Part shown: one piece after another, positions 5,048 through 9,879 of the stretch
Layout of the letters: each line of letters opens with the position of its first letter
Numbering within the stretch: position 1 is the first letter of the stretch
Assembly: GCA_046496815.1 (NCBI GenBank)
Contig: JAWOGN010000210.1
Coordinates: 1-9,879 of the forward strand
Reading direction: 5' to 3'
From: JAWOGN01 sp046496815
GTDB taxonomy: Bacteria > Desulfobacterota > DSM-4660 > Desulfatiglandales > Desulfatiglandaceae
Length of the DNA: 9,879 nucleotides
Notes under the pieces: generated by a model
Told to the model about the DNA's origin: nothing
Seen by the model: only the letters and a program-made list of their open reading frames with translations
Databases searched by the model: none
Made by a program: the position numbers and the translations under genes

Positions 5048-5932
5048 ATGTCTTCGAAGTATTGTGAGAATTGCAACAATCGAATAAGCAACACCGATAC
5101 CAAAAAATGCCCGAAATGTGGTGCGCTTCTAAAGGAAAGGATGAATGCAGGGCAGGACAAGATGGCATTTATCGGCTTTATTGTGGCTATCATCATGGTG
5201 CTCATGGTCTTGACCGGCCGACTCTCTGATTTTACGGATGAGAAAATCGAGCCAAAAGGACAGCCTGAGAAGGAAGGGAGTTTCGCTCAACCGCCCGAGA
5301 GTCAGGTAGAAGACAACTTGGCGGCTGTCCAAGAAAAAAATGAACAACCTTCTGATTATACGAAAGAAATAGGACTCAATTACTTGGAGCTTGAGGAAGT
5401 ACGTCCTGGTAAAAAAGCCGACATTGTAACAGAGACAATCAACAAATCTGAATTATCCGGTGAGGTTGCATCCAAAAATGCCGCGGTAAATGCGAAAAAA
5501 TCGAAAATCGCCACGCTTGAGCGGGAAGTCAGGGCGGTGCCGATGTCTCGGGTATCAGAAAACTTGAGGATATATAAACAGCTGCTGACGCTGGATCCAG
5601 AGAACCTTAGATACAAAAAAAAGGTTGCCTACTACGAAATGAAGCAGAAGAAAAAAGACTCGTCGCAGGGAAGGCGGGAGGAATTTGTAATTATAAGCGA
5701 ATCAAAGCCGGCATCCGTTCTAAGCTACCCGATTAAAGGCGCTTATCTGGGCACTATCCCTGCTGGAAAAAAGTTACGCATCTTAGAAAAGCAGGTCTCC
5801 AAAAAAGGTAAATCAACTCAGGTTTGGTTTAGAGTCGCGTTTAATGAAAGCTATGGATGGATAAACCAGAATGACACAGACGGCGAGGTCAAAACGGAGA
5901 CTGTCATTGCGGAAAAGCTCCGGAAAAATTGA
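5048..5932 (+). CDS. zinc-ribbon / membrane-anchored SH3-domain protein
   Basis: This 294-residue protein has an N-terminal zinc ribbon (C6-x2-C9 and C21-x2-C24), one membrane helix (about residues 39-57, MAFIGFIVAIIMVLMVL), a long charged, low-complexity linker, a helical segment (about 175-210) including ENLRIYKQLLTLDPENLRY, and a C-terminal bacterial SH3-like domain (about 213-285) with hallmark pieces LGTIPAGKKLRILEK, VWFRVAF and YGWIN. Topology is inferred as cytoplasmic zinc ribbon with SH3 outside, where such domains usually contact the cell wall or other envelope proteins. I chose ATG 5048, which has GGGG 8 nt upstream and puts the zinc ribbon at the N-terminus; the in-frame ATG at 4967 would add 27 residues of no recognisable character. 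No enzymatic domain is present and the role is unknown. Confidence 0.8.
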   Translation: MSSKYCENCNNRISNTDTKKCPKCGALLKERMNAGQDKMAFIGFIVAIIMVLMVLTGRLSDFTDEKIEPKGQPEKEGSFAQPPESQVEDNLAAVQEKNEQPSDYTKEIGLNYLELEEVRPGKKADIVTETINKSELSGEVASKNAAVNAKKSKIATLEREVRAVPMSRVSENLRIYKQLLTLDPENLRYKKKVAYYEMKQKKKDSSQGRREEFVIISESKPASVLSYPIKGAYLGTIPAGKKLRILEKQVSKKGKSTQVWFRVAFNESYGWINQNDTDGEVKTETVIAEKLRKN

Positions 5933-6049
5933 ATCGCGCCGGCTTCCGAGCGACCAAGTTCAGGCGAAAATCCTCAACGCTGTTGAGATATGTAAATTTT
6001 TGCTCAATACTGGTTTTTTGCGCGAACTCAATATATCTCCTTTCACTTC

Positions 6050-6079
6050 TTGCAGTAATATCGTATAAGTCCATATAAC
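6050..6079 (+). promoter_or_regulatory. probable promoter of the small secreted protein gene
   Basis: TTGCAG (6050-6055) and TATAAC (6074-6079) are separated by 18 bp, placing the start near 6086, about 54 nt before the chosen start codon. The surrounding sequence is AT-rich. Confidence 0.45.
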
Positions 6080-6139
6080 CATATAGAATTACCAGATAAA
6101 AATTCAAGTATGTTCAATAAACAAAGGAGGTTTTTTCGC

Positions 6140-6412
6140 ATGATGAAAGATAAATTTTCAAAGCTGATGCTCGTAATTGTTGCGGTGCTTCTATTACTGA
6201 ATTTGTTTAGCGCCCAGATATTTTCACTTCTTGCCCCCGAAGCCGTAGCCCAGTACAAACCGATTAAACAGCAGAAGGTAACCTTCAGGGGAAACGGTGT
6301 CGGAATCGCCTGCAGCGATGACGGGAAGTATGTGTTTGCAGCGGGCAGCGGTGTGGTTTTCCGGTCTACAGATTATGGAAAAATGGACTCGTGGGAGCAA
6401 GTGATCGAGTAG
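6140..6412 (+). CDS. small secreted protein with a single Asp-box
   Basis: This 90-residue protein starts at ATG 6140, preceded by AAAGGAGG with a 9-nt gap; an upstream in-frame ATG at 6110 lacks a ribosome-binding site. The N-terminus is a signal peptide: basic MMKDKFSK, a hydrophobic core (LMLVIVAVLLLLNLF) and a signal-peptidase-I-like site PEAVA|QYK near residue 39. The mature ~51 residues read like one blade of a beta-propeller: GNGVGIACSDDGKYVFAAG, then GVVFRSTDYGKMDSWEQV, where STDYGKMDSW fits the Asp-box S-x-D-x-G-x-x-W apart from spacing (one extra residue). Propeller proteins normally have several blades, so this is either a stand-alone blade that would need to oligomerise or the N-terminus of a truncated larger protein. 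A terminator directly after the stop favours a genuine short gene. Confidence 0.72.
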   Translation: MMKDKFSKLMLVIVAVLLLLNLFSAQIFSLLAPEAVAQYKPIKQQKVTFRGNGVGIACSDDGKYVFAAGSGVVFRSTDYGKMDSWEQVIE

Positions 6413-6435
6413 GTGAGGGGAGCTCACGCTTTTTT
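6413..6435 (+). terminator. intrinsic terminator after the secreted-protein gene
   Basis: GTGAG (6413-6417) and CTCAC (6423-6427) form a 5-bp stem with a 5-nt loop, followed by GC and six T (6430-6435). It starts at the nucleotide after the stop codon. The stem is short, so strength is moderate. Confidence 0.6.
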
Positions 6436-6513
6436 GAAACCGGAGCATAGGGGATTTCGCGTTGGGTGTGAAGCATCAAGTGGGCGCATGATGTGGCAGT
6501 CCTTCATTTTGCC

Positions 6514-6569
6514 TGGAGATCGGATTGATGAGGGGGAGAGGACCGAATGGCGCCGAATCCTTATCTCCA
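6514..6569. repeat. interrupted inverted repeat downstream of the DUF488 operon
   Basis: TGGAGAT-c-GGATT (6514-6526) pairs with AATCC-tt-ATCTCCA (6556-6569), giving 12 bp around a small internal loop with a 29-nt centre. It lies 23 nt beyond the last stop codon of the minus-strand operon. There is no adjacent T-run on either strand, so it may be a 3' mRNA structure rather than a classical terminator. Confidence 0.5.
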
Positions 6570-6591
6570 AGCCATATTTCAACTGCACATC

Positions 6592-7026
6592 CTACAGATG
6601 GACGATCTCCACATCATCCCACTTTTCGGCCAGATGCTCGGCCACCAGGCGGCGATGGCACCGGTCGGGCCGGTCCTCGCTGCAGAGGAGACAGGCCTGA
6701 TCAAAGCGGTCTTTTGACATGGTGTCTTCAGGCCTTCGTTCCTTCAAGAGGGATTTAAACGCCTTTTCATACACGGACCAGTCTCCTTTTTTCTTCTTGA
6801 AATTGTCCATGATCTCCTGGGTGGGGGCCAGCTCCGGAAGGTGGATATAGTCGATCCCGCAGATGGCCCTCAGGAAGTAGCGAAGGTCGTCCCGTTTGGC
6901 AAACCCGGAGAGCTGCGACACATTGTTGAGGCGTATGTCTATGACGCGTTTCACCGCTGCTCTGGAAAGCCTTTCGAAAAACGCCTCGGCCGGCTTTTGC
7001 GTAAACCCAATGGTAAAAAGTTTCAT
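6592..7026 (-). CDS. DUF488 family protein, shorter paralogue
   Basis: This 144-residue protein belongs to the DUF488 (YeaO-like) family, whose biochemical activity is not established to my knowledge. Visible signatures: N-terminal KLFTIGFTQKP (family TIGHST-like strand), VIDIRLNNVSQLSGFAKRDD (family D-hR motif) and the C-terminal LLCSEDRPDRCHRRLVAEHL, matching the conserved C-x-E-x-x-P-x-x-C-H-R. The conserved Cys, Asp/Arg and Cys-His-Arg suggest an active or metal site. The likely start is ATG 7026, whose A is the last base of the upstream TGA stop (TGATG); GTG at 7029 is an alternative one codon earlier. The 1-nt overlap implies translational coupling with the longer DUF488 gene. It is the last gene of the RecQ operon. 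Confidence 0.88.
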   Translation of the reverse strand: MKLFTIGFTQKPAEAFFERLSRAAVKRVIDIRLNNVSQLSGFAKRDDLRYFLRAICGIDYIHLPELAPTQEIMDNFKKKKGDWSVYEKAFKSLLKERRPEDTMSKDRFDQACLLCSEDRPDRCHRRLVAEHLAEKWDDVEIVHL

Positions 7027-7646
7027 CACAAGTCTGCTTCCTGTCCGCTTTGGTGAGTGGGCTTTTCGACCTCCTGAACATACGCGATCCGGCTTCCCTG
7101 CATATCATACGCCCGTTCCACCATTTCTTCGGGAGAAGTAAACAAATCGCTTTCGGGGAGTTTCAGCCGTTCCATCACTCTTCTTATCGTGACCCCATTT
7201 TCCTCCAGTGAACCATCTTCCAGGATATGCCGGATATGTGTGTCTTTATCTCGCAGGTGTCTGCACACCAGGATGGTCCGGTGGCATGAGGCCGGGTCTT
7301 TTTCAGAACACATCAGGGCGATGCGGTAAGCGGCCATTCCCAGCCGGATTCTTCTCAGCCCTTCCCGAAATAGATCTGTCCGGGCCAGTCGATCATATCT
7401 GACTTTTCCGTCCTCATAACACCCCGGATCATCGCTTCGGGGGCCCAGTTCCTTTCCCAAATACACATACGCGATCTCATGCCCCTTCAGTTCCTTTTGC
7501 AGCGTTTCCCTGTTGAACTGCGGATTGTATCGGCTGTAAGGGCTGGAACGTACATCGCACACCGCCGTGATGTGATGCACGGTGAGGAGTTGGATGAAGT
7601 TATCCATGGGGTGCGTCGAGTGACCGATTGTGTATAGCTCATTCAT
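7026..7646 (-). CDS. DUF488 family protein, longer paralogue
   Basis: This 206-residue DUF488 protein is closer to the family consensus than its neighbour: LYTIGHSTHPMDNFIQLL at the N-terminus, VCDVRSSPYSRYNPQFNRE (family DVRS-P-SR-P-FN motif), LGKELGPRSDD, and LMCSEKDPASCHRTILVCRHL (C-x-E-x-x-P-x-x-C-H-R). A C-terminal extension of about 55 residues (from roughly 150) is absent from the shorter paralogue. ATG 7646 has AGG 5 nt upstream within GGAATAGG, which overlaps the end of the RecQ gene; the gap between the genes is 6 bp. Direct coupling to a helicase gene supports a nucleic-acid-related role, but no reaction can be assigned from sequence. Confidence 0.92.
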   Translation of the reverse strand: MNELYTIGHSTHPMDNFIQLLTVHHITAVCDVRSSPYSRYNPQFNRETLQKELKGHEIAYVYLGKELGPRSDDPGCYEDGKVRYDRLARTDLFREGLRRIRLGMAAYRIALMCSEKDPASCHRTILVCRHLRDKDTHIRHILEDGSLEENGVTIRRVMERLKLPESDLFTSPEEMVERAYDMQGSRIAYVQEVEKPTHQSGQEADL

Positions 7647-7652
7647 GTGGAC

Positions 7653-9879
7653 CTATTCCTTATGAAAGGGACCGATGATACCCGCCACCAGCTTGTAGCA
7701 GTAACCCTCGTAGGGTTCGCCGATGCTGACGGTGAAATAGAGATACTTATCTGAAAGGGGATAACAGCCTACGGGTTTTCCCAGATAGCGATTTTCAACC
7801 TCGGGGTCGGTGACAGGCAGCCGATATTCCTGCCCGGCAAAATGAAACTCCGCTCGCAGCCGTTGGAGGAGATTCGCGCCCTCTTCCACAACGACCCTTG
7901 CCCATTGCGGCCTGATGAAAAGGAGTGAAGAACGGATCTGTTCCTGCGCAATCTTTTCCGGAATCCGGTCGTTCAGGCCGCTCCCGCTGCTGTACCCGTT
8001 CCGCCACAACGAATCAACAGGATCGCATAACTTCGCCAGATCGGCAGGCGGAAAAGAATGCCTTCCGACCCATATCCCCTCATCCAAAAGATAGTTTTCT
8101 GTCTGGTAGGAATGGGGGGTGTGTCTTGCCAAAGAAACAGCGACCACATCCAAAAGCTGGGGCACATTTCCGTCCCTATAGCAAATCTCCTTCAGCGACA
8201 GCTCACCCGTCTCGCTATTGCCTATCGGTCGGACCCATTCTCCAATTCGGCCATCTATCAGTTCTTTTCCGGCAATACATCGCCCCGAATACTTTCGTGA
8301 GTTGGCAAGACAGATGATCTCTTTGGCGCCTACCATGGTGTCCCGCGTTACCACGGCCTTCGCTGAAAAGTCTTTTCGAGTGAGATAATGCAGCCTGAGA
8401 ATCTGAAGCGCTTCATAATCCACCTCTCCTTCGAAGGCATCAAAAACCGGCTTAAGACGGTGAGACCCCAGCTCCTCGAAGCGGTCAAGGACCGCCTCTT
8501 TCATGTGCGGAGAGAGCGACGAGAGGGAGAGGAATTCGTCGGACTCAATCAGATCATATCCCTCCCGGATACAGGTGAGCAGGTGATTCAGGATCGTACT
8601 CCGTTTGACGCTGAGTTCTTTCATGAGATGGTCAACGCTTTTGCCGGAATTGAACAGGTCTTTCACCACCATATGCCGTTTTTTTCTGATGGAAAAAGGA
8701 ACAGGATCCGGACTCTTTTGAGGCCCTTTGAAGGACTCCTGGATGCCACGGGCATTGCAATACTCGCGTATCTTGTCGAGGAACGGCGGGCCGTAGGTCG
8801 CCAGCTTGGCCGAACCCACCCCGTGAATATCCAATAGTCTCGCCTCGCTCTGAGGAAAGAAGGCGGCCATCTCAATTAACGTCCGGTCTGGAAAGATCAC
8901 ATAAGGCGGGACATTGGCTCTGTCGGCGAGGCGTTTGCGCTCCTTGCGAAGGATGTCGAAAAGGGCCCTGTCATGCTCCCTTTCCTCTTTCGATTCCATA
9001 TCGACCCGCTGCTCCACAAGCCGTCCCATCACCTTTTCCTGCCCTCGCATGACCTTCCGTGCTTTTTCGGTGAGGGTGAGGCCGCCAAATTCCATATCCT
9101 GAGTCAGGAGCCGCTTCCGGATGAACTGGCGCGAAAGATAAAACCACTCCTTTTTGGAATGTTCTTGCCCGATCCCGTAGGTGGAGAGCTTCTGGTGCCC
9201 GAGCCGGATGACTTTGCCGGCCTTGGATCCCCGAAGGACATCGATGATATGACCCGCGCCGAACCGTTCGCCGGTCCGCTTGACGCAGGAAAGGAATTTC
9301 TGGGCCGCAATGGTGATGTCGGTCAGGTCTTTTTCTTCGGTCAGGCAGTTGTCGCAGGCCCCGCAGTTATTCTTTGTGTAGGTCTCGCCAAAATAATCCA
9401 AAAGGGGCTTGCGCCGGCATTCCTCTGTCTCGATGAACCCCACGAGCGCATTTAACTGGATGTTGGCGATCCGTTGCTCATGGTTCGATTTCCGGTTAAT
9501 GAAGTGTTTGACCTTTACGATATCGGCGTAACTGAACAGTAGGAGGCAATGGGCGGAAAGACCGTCTCGGCCTGCTCTCCCGATCTCCTGGTAGTAGCTT
9601 TCCAGATTCTTGGGAAGGTCATAGTGGACTACAAACCGCACATTGGGTTTGTCGATCCCCATGCCGAAGGCGATGGTGGCCACCATGATCTGGACATCAT
9701 CTCTGATAAACAGCTCCTGATTTTTGTTGCGCTCGTCATCTGACAGACCTGCGTGATAAGGCCGGACCGAACATCCCCTATTGCCAAGGCTCTGGGACAG
9801 GTCATCCACCTGGCGCCGCGAAAAGCAGTAGATGATCCCCGACTGTTCCAAAAATTCATCAATAAATTTAACTGTTTGT
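7653..9879 (-). CDS. RecQ-family DNA helicase with C-terminal dual-OB-like domain, 5' end outside window
   Basis: The frame is open through the right edge, so the N-terminal helicase motifs (Walker A, DEAH) lie outside. Numbering from the TTG codon at 9851: helicase lobe 2 with SGIIYCFSRRQVDDL (4-18), motif V region VATIAFGMGIDKPNVRF (57-73) and motif VI QEIGRAGRDG (88-97); zinc subdomain Cys 145, 163, 166 and 169 (C-x17-C-x2-C-x2-C); RQC winged helix (about 185-270); HRDC (about 290-366); an HTH_40-like segment (about 388-432, SVDHLMKELSVKRSTILNHL). Then comes a ~235-residue domain (498-732) with IICLANSRKYSGRCIAGKEL, EWVRPIGNSETGELSL, LLDVVAVSL and SYQTENYLLDEGIWV. I read this as the dual-OB (DuOB) domain, predicted to bind nucleic acid. 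E. coli RecQ ends soon after HRDC. The enzyme should unwind DNA 3'-5' with ATP. It is the first visible gene of an operon with two DUF488 genes. Confidence 0.93.
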   Translation of the reverse strand, partial: QTVKFIDEFLEQSGIIYCFSRRQVDDLSQSLGNRGCSVRPYHAGLSDDERNKNQELFIRDDVQIMVATIAFGMGIDKPNVRFVVHYDLPKNLESYYQEIGRAGRDGLSAHCLLLFSYADIVKVKHFINRKSNHEQRIANIQLNALVGFIETEECRRKPLLDYFGETYTKNNCGACDNCLTEEKDLTDITIAAQKFLSCVKRTGERFGAGHIIDVLRGSKAGKVIRLGHQKLSTYGIGQEHSKKEWFYLSRQFIRKRLLTQDMEFGGLTLTEKARKVMRGQEKVMGRLVEQRVDMESKEEREHDRALFDILRKERKRLADRANVPPYVIFPDRTLIEMAAFFPQSEARLLDIHGVGSAKLATYGPPFLDKIREYCNARGIQESFKGPQKSPDPVPFSIRKKRHMVVKDLFNSGKSVDHLMKELSVKRSTILNHLLTCIREGYDLIESDEFLSLSSLSPHMKEAVLDRFEELGSHRLKPVFDAFEGEVDYEALQILRLHYLTRKDFSAKAVVTRDTMVGAKEIICLANSRKYSGRCIAGKELIDGRIGEWVRPIGNSETGELSLKEICYRDGNVPQLLDVVAVSLARHTPHSYQTENYLLDEGIWVGRHSFPPADLAKLCDPVDSLWRNGYSSGSGLNDRIPEKIAQEQIRSSLLFIRPQWARVVVEEGANLLQRLRAEFHFAGQEYRLPVTDPEVENRYLGKPVGCYPLSDKYLYFTVSIGEPYEGYCYKLVAGIIGPFHKE

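Noticed and set aside
8388..8837. Long plus-strand open frames opposite recQ
   Set aside because: They are antisense shadows of a gene with clear RecQ domains and have no credible ribosome-binding sites or motifs.
1..9879. CRISPR array or toxin-antitoxin pair
   Set aside because: I found no regularly spaced direct repeats of CRISPR length and no recognisable toxin-antitoxin pair.

Overview
The window reads like an accessory or decaying stretch of a Gram-negative bacterial chromosome, most likely a Desulfobacterota (delta-proteobacterial) lineage. This is inferred from lipoprotein types common there (a DUF3568-like lipoprotein, a coiled-coil LysM lipoprotein, a zinc-ribbon/membrane/SH3 protein), moderate GC, and long gene-poor spacers. 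No species can be named from the sequence.

Layout. Positions 48-220 hold a complete tRNA-Leu(CAA) unit with a consensus sigma70 promoter and an intrinsic terminator. On the minus strand, 335-1212 is a gene graveyard around one intact gene, a MutT-like NUDIX hydrolase (442-858). Downstream of it, with overlapping start and stop, is the first ~36 codons of what looks like an SRA/HNH-type restriction endonuclease. Upstream lie a broken MFS-transporter fragment and the first ~25 codons of a GNAT acetyltransferase. A 247-bp MITE-like element (1449-1695) follows, with 19-bp inverted ends starting GTAA and a perfect 8-bp target duplication, which points to IS66-type mobilisation. It sits directly against the ribosome-binding site of the DUF3568-like lipoprotein gene.

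Positions 2699-6412 (plus strand) carry small genes separated by long spacers: a single-domain CheY-like receiver, a lipoprotein pseudogene, a LysM lipoprotein, a stand-alone GspE-N-like protein, a zinc-ribbon/TM/SH3 protein, and a small secreted protein with one Asp-box. Most are envelope-associated. Each seems to be its own transcription unit, and no common pathway can be demonstrated.

Positions 6592-9879 (minus strand) form a tight operon entering from beyond the right edge: a RecQ helicase lacking its 5' end in this window, with an unusual C-terminus (RQC, HRDC, an HTH_40-like helix-turn-helix, then a region I read as a dual-OB domain), followed 6 bp later by one DUF488 protein and, with a 1-nt overlap, a second divergent DUF488 protein. 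This nucleic-acid-processing cassette is the best candidate in the window for an undescribed system, possibly genome maintenance or anti-phage defence; that role is inference only.
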